From Tateyamaria omphalii (GTDB lineage Bacteria > Pseudomonadota > Alphaproteobacteria > Rhodobacterales > Rhodobacteraceae), in assembly GCF_014651375.1 (NCBI RefSeq), contig NZ_BMWT01000007.1, positions 124,001-188,000 of the forward strand: a stretch of 64,000 bases of DNA, written 5' to 3'. This document shows, piece after piece, positions 26,229 to 35,144 of this stretch. Positions within the stretch are counted from its first letter, which is position 1. The number at the start of each line of letters is the position of its first letter. The position numbers and the translations under genes were made by a program. A model generated the notes under the pieces. That model made no database searches. It was not told where the DNA came from and worked only from the letters and a program-made list of their open reading frames with translations.

Positions 26229-27118
26229 TCACTCCGCAAGAGCCAAAGCTGTGCGAGTGACACAAGCAGAAGGATCAGGAACAGAACCACGGTCTGCGCG
26301 GCGGCATACCCCATGTTGAAGCCGTTGAAGGCGGTATCATAGATCATCAAAACCAGCGGTTTGGTCGAATTCAAAGGCCCGCCGGGATTGTTCGTGGTCA
26401 TGTTGAACACGTGGTCGAAAATCCGCAGAAATCCGATGGACGAAAAGACAACGATGAACACGATCGTGGGGCGTAAAAGCGGAATCGTGATCTGCGTGAG
26501 GACCGTCCACCAGCCAACCCCATCAATCTTGGCCGCTTCGTAATAGCTTTGCGGGATGGCCCGCAGGCCCGCCATGAAAATGATCACCTGAAAGCCAAGC
26601 CCCGCCCAAACAGCCGGGGCCAGAACAGCGGGTAATGCGTTGGTTGTCGAGTTCAGGAAGGCGATCTGAGGGATACCGACCGACGCCAGCAGATTGTTGA
26701 ACAGCCCAATCGGAACGTCCTGGTAAAACCAGCGCCAAACCCAAGCCATGGCAACCGCAGATGTCATGAAGGGCAAGAAATACAACATCCGCAAGAAACC
26801 ATGCATGAAGCGCAGTTTGTCGAGGTGGTAGGCAATGATAAAACTAAGGACCAGTGACAGTGGTGTGCCGATCAACAGGTATTCAAACGTGTTGACAAAC
26901 ACCTTCCAAAAAACCGGGTCATTCCAAAGCTCAACATAGTTGTCCCACCCGATCCAGGTGCGGTCCCCGAGCAGGTTCCATTCCTGAAAGGATATCACGA
27001 ATGCCGTGCCAGTCGGATAAAACCGAATGATCCCGTAAAACAGCACCGGCAGCGCAAGAAACGCCCATGCCCAGACGATCTGTTTCTGTTTGATCGAGAG
27101 GTTGGAATACAGCCGCAT
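26225..27118 (-). CDS. Sugar ABC transporter permease (MalF type)
   Basis: About 297 residues with six hydrophobic segments and an EAA-like loop (YYEAAKIDGVGWWTVLTQITIP), the MalF half of a CUT1 importer. I chose the ATG at 27118 (MRLYSNLS), which puts the first helix at a usual distance from the N-terminus; a TTG at 27154 is the longer alternative and neither has a strong ribosome-binding site. It is separated from the binding-protein gene by a hairpin, a common way to make less permease than binding protein. Confidence 0.9.
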   Translation of the reverse strand: MRLYSNLSIKQKQIVWAWAFLALPVLFYGIIRFYPTGTAFVISFQEWNLLGDRTWIGWDNYVELWNDPVFWKVFVNTFEYLLIGTPLSLVLSFIIAYHLDKLRFMHGFLRMLYFLPFMTSAVAMAWVWRWFYQDVPIGLFNNLLASVGIPQIAFLNSTTNALPAVLAPAVWAGLGFQVIIFMAGLRAIPQSYYEAAKIDGVGWWTVLTQITIPLLRPTIVFIVVFSSIGFLRIFDHVFNMTTNNPGGPLNSTKPLVLMIYDTAFNGFNMGYAAAQTVVLFLILLLVSLAQLWLLRSD

Positions 27119-27140
27119 CAGGTACCCGAAGGATAAGGGT

Positions 27141-27176
27141 GCAGGCCGCCACAAAAGAAAGGAGCGGGCGACCTGC
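27141..27176. terminator. Intercistronic hairpin between binding-protein and permease genes
   Basis: Inverted repeat 27141-27150 (GCAGGCCGCC) and 27167-27176 (GGCGACCTGC), 10-bp stem with one G-T wobble. It lies between the binding-protein stop and the permease start on the minus strand and probably acts as a partial terminator or mRNA stabiliser. Confidence 0.45.
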
Positions 27177-27190
27177 TGGGGGGAGAGCCG

Positions 27191-28444
27191 TTACTTGTAG
27201 TAGTCGTCGAGTATCTTTTGTTCGGCTTCGGCCGCGATGGCGAGGCTGTCGGCCGCGCTCATTCCTTCGAGGGTCATGCGCTCTACCATCTCAACCATAA
27301 GCTGGCGCTGACCACTTTCATTGGCGAACTTCGTCGTGTTGGCATAGGCCAAACCACGTATGAACGGGCCGTACGTCTCGTTGCTGGCATTGGCGTCGGT
27401 CAGGCCCACCGACGGTTTCGCTGGCAACTCACCCACGACATCAAGCCATATCTGCATCGCCTCGTCTGAGGTGACGTATTCCATGAACTTGACTGCAGCG
27501 TCGTACTTCTCGCCTTCCGCCTTGGTTGTGATCGCGTTCACCCAATACGAGGAATAGTTGGACCGCGCACCCTCTGCCGTCGCCGGCAGCTCTGTCACGC
27601 CCCACTTCAGTCCGCGCGTCTTGTCCAGCGATCCGATACGGAACGACCCGTCGATGTGAAAACCGGCACGACCTGCTTTAAAAGCCGCTTGAGGTTCGTC
27701 CATGAACCCGATGGCCGAAACTGCATCATCGCCTGAGAACAGGCTGGCATAGAACTCCAGCGCCTGTAGCCCAGCATCAGTGTTATAGTTGACCGTCTGA
27801 TAGTCATCCAAATATGGCTCACCGCCGAACTGACGGATCAGACCTTCGCGCCACCAATGGTGATCTTGTGCTGTCATCCCTGCCGTCATCCCGACCTGAG
27901 TGATATTGCCAGCACCATCGCGCTTGGTCATTGCCTTCGCTGCCGCCATCAGCTCGTTAAAGTTGGTGGGTGGCTCCACACCGGCTTCGTCGAGCAGACG
28001 CTCGTTGTAAAAAAGGGCAAGTGACCGCACTGCTGTCGGCAAAGCCCAATAATGATCACCATCTTTCATGGCCTGAACCATCGGAAAAAAATCATCGTCG
28101 ATCTGAGACGCAGGAAACGTTTCAGCAGGCAGGGGCTGGATTAGCTCGGCGGCAACGTAGTCATTCAGCCAGCCGTAGAACAGCTGAACAACGTCCGGGC
28201 CTTCCCCTGCCGGGATCGCCGCGGCAACCTTTGTGCGATAGTCAGCATATGGGAAATGGGTCATCTTGACGGTGATGTCGGGATTGGCCGTTTCGAAGTT
28301 TTCGATCAACTGCTCCATCGCCGTCACGCGGGCGTCAAAGAAGTACTGCCAATACTCGATTTCGACCGCCGACACGGCAGAACTAAACAATGCCATCGCG
28401 CTGGTCATTCCAGCCAGGGCAACACCTTTCAAATAACGTGTCAT
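27191..28444 (-). CDS. Sugar ABC transporter substrate-binding protein
   Basis: A 417-residue periplasmic binding protein of the CUT1 (MalE-like, family 1) type. A Sec signal peptide (about 1-26, cleavage after SAVSA) is followed by IEYWQYFFDARV and the typical ANPDITVKMTHFPY segment. It is the first and so most highly expressed gene of the minus-strand importer operon. The ligand is unknown; the associated kinase and lyase suggest a modified sugar or sugar-amino-acid conjugate. Confidence 0.92.
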   Translation of the reverse strand: MTRYLKGVALAGMTSAMALFSSAVSAVEIEYWQYFFDARVTAMEQLIENFETANPDITVKMTHFPYADYRTKVAAAIPAGEGPDVVQLFYGWLNDYVAAELIQPLPAETFPASQIDDDFFPMVQAMKDGDHYWALPTAVRSLALFYNERLLDEAGVEPPTNFNELMAAAKAMTKRDGAGNITQVGMTAGMTAQDHHWWREGLIRQFGGEPYLDDYQTVNYNTDAGLQALEFYASLFSGDDAVSAIGFMDEPQAAFKAGRAGFHIDGSFRIGSLDKTRGLKWGVTELPATAEGARSNYSSYWVNAITTKAEGEKYDAAVKFMEYVTSDEAMQIWLDVVGELPAKPSVGLTDANASNETYGPFIRGLAYANTTKFANESGQRQLMVEMVERMTLEGMSAADSLAIAAEAEQKILDDYYK

Positions 28445-28514
28445 GAAAGACCTCTTCTATTGAACGGCGCCGAGTGTCCGTCGCCGATTCCTTTAAGGAT
28501 TAAGCCAAGTAAAT

Positions 28515-28542
28515 TTAATATTCAAGTAAGTTGAGTTATTAA
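28515..28542. promoter_or_regulatory. AT-rich inverted repeat, candidate ROK operator
   Basis: In the divergent promoter region between the binding protein and ROK regulator genes lies an imperfect dyad: TTAATA-T-TCAA, then GTAAG, then TTGA-GT-TATTAA. The region is much more AT-rich than its neighbours. The position suits repression of both promoters by the adjacent ROK protein. The link is inferred. Confidence 0.4.
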
Positions 28543-28565
28543 GCTGATTGAGTTAAAGCCACATC

Positions 28566-29738
28566 ATGACCAGTTCCGATTTCCTGTTCGATTCACGCCC
28601 CGGCGCCAACCCTGATCGATCACGACAACGAAACAAAAAAGCGGTGCTTGGACAGATCAACAGCGCCGGCCAAATGGGGCGCGCAGCCATTGCACGCTCG
28701 CTTGGTTTGTCCACCCAAGCGGTCAGCAACATTATCGCTGATCTCGAAGCGGATGGCTTGTTGCTGGAACGCGGCTCGCACCGCGCTGGCCGCGGATTGC
28801 CTGCTGTCCAATACGCCGTGAACCCCAACGGCGGCTTTGCCTTGGGGGTCGAGATACGGCCAGATGCTCTGTTGACGTCACTGGTCGATCTGAGCGGCCA
28901 ACCACGCGCAACCGGACGAAAGGTGCTGACAGACGTCAAACCAGACAAGATTGCAAACAAGGTTCTGAAATTGCGTGACCAAATGCTGCGCGATTGCAGC
29001 ATTTCACCTGATCGATTGCTCGGCGCAGGGATTGTGATGCCGGGCCCATTTGGCGCAACGGGCCTTTCAGGACAGGCTTCGGATTTGCCAGGCTGGCAAA
29101 CTGTAGATGCAGCTGCACTGTTTTCTGATGCACTCGATCGGCCGGTTGTTGTGTCAAACGATGCAAATGCCGCTGCACTGGCAGAAAGGTTTGGCGCTGC
29201 GCAAGGATTGACTGATTATGCCTTTCTCTACTTCGGTGCAGGTCTCGGGTTGGGTATCGTGAACCGCGGACAGCTGGTCGAAGGCGCTTTTGGCAACGCT
29301 GGTGAGATCGGGCGCCTGCCCGTCTGTATCGATGGAAAACTGGGGCCGCTTGAGCAAACGGTCAGCCGCCTCTCGGCTCAATCGGCCTTGGCCAACCATG
29401 GTGTTTTAGACATCGACGCGCTCGATCATCTGTGCCGCTGCGAGGATCCTGAGTTGATGCGATGGTTAGCAACAGCGTCAGACGCACTTGGACAGGCTTT
29501 GGGCGTGATCGAAAATCTGTTCGATCCTCAAACTGTAGTACTTGGGGGCGCAATGCCCGCATCAATCCTCGACCACCTTGCGCGGGCAACACCCTTGCCC
29601 AAGCTGTCCGTATCCAACCGTCCGGATGCAAGCCTGCCACGACTGCAACGGGGGACTGCCGGGCGGATGGCAGCAACTTTTGGCGCTGCCGCCTTGATCT
29701 TGAACTGTGCCTTCACATCGCAATCAACCACCCTCTGA
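28566..29738 (+). CDS. ROK-family transcriptional regulator
   Basis: A 390-residue NagC/XylR-type regulator. The N-terminal winged helix (about 25-80; GRAAIARSLGLSTQAVSNIIADLE) reads DNA, and the ROK sugar-kinase-like domain follows with SNDANAAALAE and FGAGLGLGIV motifs. Part of the zinc-binding cysteine pattern of true ROK kinases is hard to place. Divergent from the sugar ABC importer operon, it most likely represses that operon until its sugar ligand binds. It is followed closely by the PIG-L gene, so it may be co-transcribed with it. Confidence 0.9.
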   Translation: MTSSDFLFDSRPGANPDRSRQRNKKAVLGQINSAGQMGRAAIARSLGLSTQAVSNIIADLEADGLLLERGSHRAGRGLPAVQYAVNPNGGFALGVEIRPDALLTSLVDLSGQPRATGRKVLTDVKPDKIANKVLKLRDQMLRDCSISPDRLLGAGIVMPGPFGATGLSGQASDLPGWQTVDAAALFSDALDRPVVVSNDANAAALAERFGAAQGLTDYAFLYFGAGLGLGIVNRGQLVEGAFGNAGEIGRLPVCIDGKLGPLEQTVSRLSAQSALANHGVLDIDALDHLCRCEDPELMRWLATASDALGQALGVIENLFDPQTVVLGGAMPASILDHLARATPLPKLSVSNRPDASLPRLQRGTAGRMAATFGAAALILNCAFTSQSTTL

Positions 29739-29752
29739 GAAAGCTGACCAAC

Positions 29753-32050
29753 GTGCCGCTGTCCGACCAGTCCCGAATCCTGCGCCATCGCCTTACCCCC
29801 CGGATTGTGGCGCTTCACCGCGCGCTCAGTCGGCTTCAGACCGTTGTGTCTTTCATGAACTCAGGGGCGCATCCAGATGATGAGATATCCGATTTGCTAG
29901 CAGCACTCGGGGTGCGTGACGGAATTGACATCAGCTATGCCTGTTCCACGCGCGGCGATGGCGGACAAAACGATATCGGAACCGAAACCGGCGCCGCCCT
30001 TGGCGTCCTGCGCACGGCTGAGATGGAGCGTGCAGCCGACGTGCTGGATTTGCGCCTCTATTGGTTGGGCCAAACACTGGACGATCCAATCCGGGATTTC
30101 GGCTTCTCAAAATCAGGTCATGAAACTCTGGGCGAGTGGGGCCACCAGCGCACGCTGCGTCGGTTTGTCGAAATCATTCGAACCGAGCGCCCCGATATCC
30201 TGTGTCCAACCTTCCTTGATGTTCCGGGGCAGCATGGTCATCACCGCGCAATGACAGCCGCCGCGCACGAGGTCATGACACTTGCCGCCGATCCCACGTT
30301 CGAAACGGGGCAGACCCCCTGGCAGGTTGCAAAGCTGTATTTGCCCGCCTGGTCCGGTGCCGGACAGGCCTATGATGACGATCTGCCCCCGCCGCCCGAA
30401 ACACTAACGGTTCCCGGCGGGCGTGACCTGATCACCGGGTTCTCCTATGCACAAATCGGGCAACAAAGCCGTGCGTTCCACCTGACACAAGCCATGGGTC
30501 GCTGGGTTCCGCCTAGTGAGACACGCGACTGGCCTCTACATCTGGCGCAAAGCCATGTTGAGGGGCCGGATGACACCCTGTCATCTGGCCTGCCGTCAAC
30601 ACTTGCCGATCTTGGCTACGCCAAAGCGCAGGAACATTTTGATTGCGCACGCGCAGCTTTTCCCGATTTCGCGGCAGTTCGGGCAGAAACAGCCGCTGGG
30701 CTCGCCCTTTTGCAAGCTGACCATCCTGACCGGGATATTGCGCACAAAATCAATCGAAAGATCACACAGGCCGCGAAGGTAATTCAGCTCGCAGCCGGTG
30801 TAGAGGCGCACATCGTTCTGGACGCAGATATCCTGACACCCGGCGACACAACCACGGTCACGTGTGAGATCGACACAAATGGTGCAGGCGTCGAAACCGA
30901 GATCACTCTTCCTGAGGGTTGGAGTAGAAACAGCATGGTTCTACACACCGATGATGCGGCCCCCAGCCATTCGATGCCAGACACGTATCTGCCGGACGCA
31001 CCCACACCGCCTTTTGTCACTTTGACAGTGCAAACGGGCGACGTGGTCAGCCAAACCCACCACCCATTTGAAACTCCACCGCTGACCCTGCCCGGATCAA
31101 GGGCTTCAGTTGATCCTGTGACCGACGTTGTAAACATGCGCACGCCTCGGCGCCGCCTGTCGTTAAAAGTGCCAACACTGCGCCCCGAAGCAGCACAGGT
31201 CACCGTTGCTCTACCCGACGGCTGGACGGGGTCACGCATGTCGGATGGGTTTGACATTGCGCTTCCGGACGATACGGAATTGGGCCGCTACGCCATCCCC
31301 ATCATGCTGAATGGCGAGCAGGCCCACACAGCCCAAATCGTCCACCACCCACATGTACCGCCACGCGCGCTGACAGGACCCGCGCAAATGACTGTGCACG
31401 TGATTGACTGCGCCGTACCGAACGCAAGGATCGGCTACATCGGCGGCGGCAACGACCGGGTAGATCACTGGTTGGCGTGCGCGGGGTTCGACATCGTCGC
31501 CATCGAAGATGATCAGATATCAGCCGCAGGCCTCGCAGAATTCGACGCCGTGGTCATCGGTATCTTTGCCGTCAAGTTTCGCCCCGGCCTCGCTCAGGCG
31601 ATGCCCATCCTTCATGAATGGACCGCCGCGGGTGGCACCCTCCTGACACTGTATCATCGACCCTGGGACAACTGGGCTCCTGACACGACACCTCCAAAGC
31701 CGATCGAGATTGGTCAACCGTCACTCCGCTGGCGCGTCACAGACCAGCACGCCACCGTGACGCACATCGCTCAACATCCAATTCTCTCACACCCCAATGC
31801 CATCACCAAAGCCGATTGGGATGGATGGGACAAGGAACGCGGGCTGTACTTTGCAAAGAGTTGGGACAGCGCGTACACCTCTTTGCTTTCCATGGCCGAC
31901 CCTGATGAGGCACCCCTAACCGGCGCCCTGCTGACAGCGGATATCGGAAAAGGGCGCCACACACATTGCGCCCTGATTTTGCATCACCAACTCGCACATG
32001 GAGTACCGGGCGCATATCGCCTGATGGCAAACCTTCTTGCACCACGTTGA
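29753..32050 (+). CDS. PIG-L family deacetylase with C-terminal ThuA-like domain
   Basis: About 765 residues. The N-terminal third is a PIG-L/LmbE Zn-dependent deacetylase with AHPDDE (39-44) and the later GQHGHHRA histidines that bind zinc; it would remove N-acetyl groups from sugar conjugates. A middle beta-rich region (about 360-560) resembles NEW3-type domains. The C-terminal 200 residues (IGYIGGGND…DAVVIGIFAVK…HEWTAAGGTLLTLYHRP) look like a ThuA/GATase-1-like domain. I placed the start at GTG 29753, 14 bases after the ROK stop, because the catalytic domain begins soon after; the upstream open frame overlaps the ROK gene. It probably acts on the compound handled by the neighbouring importer. 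Confidence 0.8.
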   Translation: MPLSDQSRILRHRLTPRIVALHRALSRLQTVVSFMNSGAHPDDEISDLLAALGVRDGIDISYACSTRGDGGQNDIGTETGAALGVLRTAEMERAADVLDLRLYWLGQTLDDPIRDFGFSKSGHETLGEWGHQRTLRRFVEIIRTERPDILCPTFLDVPGQHGHHRAMTAAAHEVMTLAADPTFETGQTPWQVAKLYLPAWSGAGQAYDDDLPPPPETLTVPGGRDLITGFSYAQIGQQSRAFHLTQAMGRWVPPSETRDWPLHLAQSHVEGPDDTLSSGLPSTLADLGYAKAQEHFDCARAAFPDFAAVRAETAAGLALLQADHPDRDIAHKINRKITQAAKVIQLAAGVEAHIVLDADILTPGDTTTVTCEIDTNGAGVETEITLPEGWSRNSMVLHTDDAAPSHSMPDTYLPDAPTPPFVTLTVQTGDVVSQTHHPFETPPLTLPGSRASVDPVTDVVNMRTPRRRLSLKVPTLRPEAAQVTVALPDGWTGSRMSDGFDIALPDDTELGRYAIPIMLNGEQAHTAQIVHHPHVPPRALTGPAQMTVHVIDCAVPNARIGYIGGGNDRVDHWLACAGFDIVAIEDDQISAAGLAEFDAVVIGIFAVKFRPGLAQAMPILHEWTAAGGTLLTLYHRPWDNWAPDTTPPKPIEIGQPSLRWRVTDQHATVTHIAQHPILSHPNAITKADWDGWDKERGLYFAKSWDSAYTSLLSMADPDEAPLTGALLTADIGKGRHTHCALILHHQLAHGVPGAYRLMANLLAPR

Positions 32051-32894
32051 CACCTCCCCCCCTCGAAACCTTTCAGGCGGCGCATGGTTGATCACCGATA
32101 TGGCGCTCAACATCGTCGCGCTGAGTATCGTAAAGGCATTGGGCTTGGACTACCCAGCGATACAGCTGGTCTTTCTGCGGGCAATCATCGGATTGGGTGT
32201 GATGGCTCCGTTCCTATGGCGGGATCGGCAGGCATTCAGTGGCGTCGACCGGCTGCCGCTTCATGCACTGCGTGTAATCCTTTCAACACTGGCCCTGACA
32301 ACAAGTTTCTTTGCCATCGCCCACCTGCCATTTGCACTGTTCACAGCCATTGGTTTCACCCGACCGATAATCACGATGCTCCTGGCGCTTCTTCTTTTGA
32401 AAGAGGTGGTGCCTCGACGTCGCTGGTGGGCAGCTGGTTTGGCGTTTGCGGGTGTCTATGTTGCTGTCGATCCGGCACTGGTGACCTTAAACTCGGGGCT
32501 TCCCGCCGCATTCCTAACCGTTCTGTTTGGCACAACCGCCATCATCTTGACCCGCACACTCGCCAATACGCCGGTTATCGTGATGATGGTTTTCTACACT
32601 GGAGGGTTGGCAATTCTGGCGGCACCATTCGCTATTGCAACCTGGGCCTCTATTGCATCTGATCACCTAGTGCCACTTCTGGCGATTGGCCTTTTCGCAC
32701 AATGTGCCCAATTCTGTTTCCTGCAAGCGCATTTCCGTGCCGAAGCCGCCTTTCTCTCGGTGCTTGGCTACCTCAGCTTGGTCATCTCAACCGCCGTCGG
32801 ATACTTCATCTTTTCCGAGACACCCACAGTCGCGTTTGCGTTTGGCGCTGGCCTGATAATCCTCGCCGCTGCGTGGACCACCCTGTCGCGATAG
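32037..32894 (+). CDS. EamA/DMT-family permease
   Basis: A 285-residue membrane protein with ten hydrophobic segments in two EamA repeats, the drug/metabolite transporter layout. The ARG-like motif LRAIIGLGVMAPFL in helix 2 and FTAIGFTRPIITMLLA in the first repeat are typical. The start is taken as the TTG at 32037, which overlaps the PIG-L stop; an ATG at 32100 would cut into the first helix. These permeases move small polar metabolites, often outwards; the substrate here is unknown. Confidence 0.82.
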   Translation: MHHVDTSPPRNLSGGAWLITDMALNIVALSIVKALGLDYPAIQLVFLRAIIGLGVMAPFLWRDRQAFSGVDRLPLHALRVILSTLALTTSFFAIAHLPFALFTAIGFTRPIITMLLALLLLKEVVPRRRWWAAGLAFAGVYVAVDPALVTLNSGLPAAFLTVLFGTTAIILTRTLANTPVIVMMVFYTGGLAILAAPFAIATWASIASDHLVPLLAIGLFAQCAQFCFLQAHFRAEAAFLSVLGYLSLVISTAVGYFIFSETPTVAFAFGAGLIILAAAWTTLSR

Positions 32895-32959
32895 GGTAGC
32901 GCCCCGTCAGTGGATTGCAGTGCTTATCTCGAACCGCAACGGATGCAGGCGAAACTCAT

Positions 32960-34099
32960 TCACATCAAAGCAGATGTACGACGCAGGTCCGAGGCAATGC
33001 GGATCATATCGGCTTGCTGAGTCTGGCCAGAGTCCAATCGTAAATCTGAGCGCCCTATGAGCTGAGCGGGATGGCTTATGGCCGACCGCAATGCGTCCTC
33101 GAGCGAGACACCGACCTGTTCGACCAATACGCGAATAGCCGTGGTCAAATCCAGATCGGCACCTGCAAGGGTTCCGTCAGCAAGGGTAAGAACACCATCC
33201 TTGCGCTGGATGGGCCGCCCACCCAACTCAAAATATGCATGGTCTGTCCCGGCAACGGCCATGGAATCGCTCACCAGAAAGATATGCCCAGGCCCCTCTT
33301 TTGCCTGCCACGCCGTACGCATCGTTTCCGGATGAACATGAACGGCATCTGCGATCAGGCCAGCGGATGCGCCGCCCGTCGCAAGCGTTGCCCCGACCAA
33401 CCCCGGCTCGCGATTGCCCAACTGGCTCATTGCATTGAAAAGATGCGTGGCACAGCGGGCACCACTGGCAAAATAGTGGCGACAGGTTTCAAAACCTGCA
33501 TCCGTGTGCCCCAATGACACGACAACGCCAGCTGTCGACAATGTTTGAACCTGTTCGGGTGTCACGTTCTCGGGGGCGACAGTCACCATCAAAACGGGCA
33601 AGGCGCTTGCCGCAGCCAACAAAGCGTCAAGATCTTCCTGCTCCATCGACCGGATCAGCGCCGCGTCATGGGCCCCTTTGCGCGCCACGGACAGGTGAGG
33701 TCCTTCCAGATGCAGCCCCGCAATGCCGGGAACGTTCTGACGCACCGCGTCAACAGCAGCGGCAATTGCCGCGCGGGTCTTGTCTAACGTGTCAGTGATA
33801 AGTGTCGGCAACAGCGCGTGCACCCCGAGCCGCCTGTGGGCCGATGCAATCCTGCGCAATGAATCGACAGACGGGTCATCATTAAACATGATCCCGTCGC
33901 CGCCATTGACCTGTAGATCGACATAGCCTGGGGAAAGAATATCACCGGCCAGATCAATCTCGGATGCGCCCAATGGCACATCAACATCCAAACCAAAGGC
34001 CGTCAGAATACCATCTTGAAAGCTGGCTGCACATGAATCGTGCAAGGTTTGCCCATCGAAAACCCGTGCATTCCGATAAATGATCGCGCCTTGGGTCAT
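32960..34099 (-). CDS. nagA: N-acetylglucosamine-6-phosphate deacetylase
   Basis: A 379-residue amidohydrolase that turns GlcNAc-6-phosphate into glucosamine-6-phosphate and acetate. Visible family motifs are SPGYVDLQVNGG near the N-terminus, HLEGPHL with the metal-binding Glu, GHTDAGF and HLFNAMS His residues, and the catalytic Asp in VSDSMA. Length is normal for NagA. It is the last gene of a minus-strand operon and overlaps the SIS-protein gene by 4 bp. With the divergent MurQ-like etherase, whose product is GlcNAc-6-phosphate, it forms a continuous pathway. Confidence 0.93.
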   Translation of the reverse strand: MTQGAIIYRNARVFDGQTLHDSCAASFQDGILTAFGLDVDVPLGASEIDLAGDILSPGYVDLQVNGGDGIMFNDDPSVDSLRRIASAHRRLGVHALLPTLITDTLDKTRAAIAAAVDAVRQNVPGIAGLHLEGPHLSVARKGAHDAALIRSMEQEDLDALLAAASALPVLMVTVAPENVTPEQVQTLSTAGVVVSLGHTDAGFETCRHYFASGARCATHLFNAMSQLGNREPGLVGATLATGGASAGLIADAVHVHPETMRTAWQAKEGPGHIFLVSDSMAVAGTDHAYFELGGRPIQRKDGVLTLADGTLAGADLDLTTAIRVLVEQVGVSLEDALRSAISHPAQLIGRSDLRLDSGQTQQADMIRIASDLRRTSALM

Positions 34100-35124
34100 A
34101 CCGTCTCGGTCACTTTGTTCAGGTGCCGCGGCGCATCCGGGTTGATGCCCCGCCGAACGGCAACCGCCTCGACCATGCCATAGAATGACACAATCGCCGC
34201 AACTGGATCAGTCAATCCATGTCCCGTCCGCACATGCGGCAGTTGTGTCGCGCGTTTTGCACTCCGGGCCAATGTAAACACCTGTGCTCCCTTCTCTGCC
34301 AGCGCGTCAGATGTCTGTGCGACACTGTCTTCGGCGGCGTCCCCTCCGGCAAATGCAATGACGGGAAACCTTTGTCCGACAATAGAAACAGGCCCATGCA
34401 GAACTTCGGCAGACGAGTAGCTTTCAGCATGAATAAGACAGGTTTCCTTGAACTTCAGCGCAGCCTCATTCGAGATCGCCCAGGCAGGCCCTCGCCCCAG
34501 TGTAAACAGCGATGACCCGTCGATCGCTTCGGCTGCTTCAGACCAGTCGCATTGGGTCGCGGCATCAAGGTGATCCGGCAACGCGCGGATGGCAGCGATC
34601 AGATCCTGATCGCGCTTGGTTTCGGCCAGCATCCACAAACCGGCGACAAGAGAGGTCACAAATGTCTTGGTTGCGGCGACGCTCAACTCCGGACCGGCAT
34701 GTATGGGCAGAGTGACGTCCGAGGCAGCCGCAAGGCGCGAACTGTTGTTGTTGGTGATCGCAACCGTGAACGTCCCATTCTTCCGCAAGCTTTCGGTCAT
34801 GGCCACGATGTCCGGGCTTTGCCCCGATTGCGAAACGGCAATGCAAAGTGCATCGGGCGCATCAAGCTCAACTCCGTAGATTGAATTGACGGACGGGCCT
34901 ACCGACGCCATTGGCCGTTTGAGGATCAGTTCGCTGACATACTTAAGGTAGGTACAGGCATGATCTGACGATCCACGCGCCACCGACAGCATGAAACGTG
35001 GGTCCAGCGCACGTGCTTTCTCAGCGGCGGATGTGACTGCGCTGCCACCCTCCGCCAAAAGACGCTCAACGGCCTCTGGAATCTCGAGAATTTCCCGGCG
35101 CATCTGAGTGGGTTCGGTAGACAT
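34096..35124 (-). CDS. SIS-domain sugar-phosphate isomerase/deaminase (GlmS-C/NagB-II type)
   Basis: About 342 residues with two SIS domains, like the isomerase half of GlmS. Signatures: ARGSSDHACTYLKY, then SQSGQSPDIV and, in the second domain, EAALKFKETCLIHAESY and LHGP. Without a glutaminase domain such proteins usually deaminate glucosamine-6-phosphate to fructose-6-phosphate. This is the next step after NagA, encoded directly downstream. I chose the ATG at 35124 (MSTEPTQM) preceded by AGGAAGG; an ATG-like start at 35148 would overlap the GntR gene. Confidence 0.87.
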   Translation of the reverse strand: MSTEPTQMRREILEIPEAVERLLAEGGSAVTSAAEKARALDPRFMLSVARGSSDHACTYLKYVSELILKRPMASVGPSVNSIYGVELDAPDALCIAVSQSGQSPDIVAMTESLRKNGTFTVAITNNNSSRLAAASDVTLPIHAGPELSVAATKTFVTSLVAGLWMLAETKRDQDLIAAIRALPDHLDAATQCDWSEAAEAIDGSSLFTLGRGPAWAISNEAALKFKETCLIHAESYSSAEVLHGPVSIVGQRFPVIAFAGGDAAEDSVAQTSDALAEKGAQVFTLARSAKRATQLPHVRTGHGLTDPVAAIVSFYGMVEAVAVRRGINPDAPRHLNKVTETV

Positions 35125-35144
35125 GTGGGATGACCTTCCTCTTG

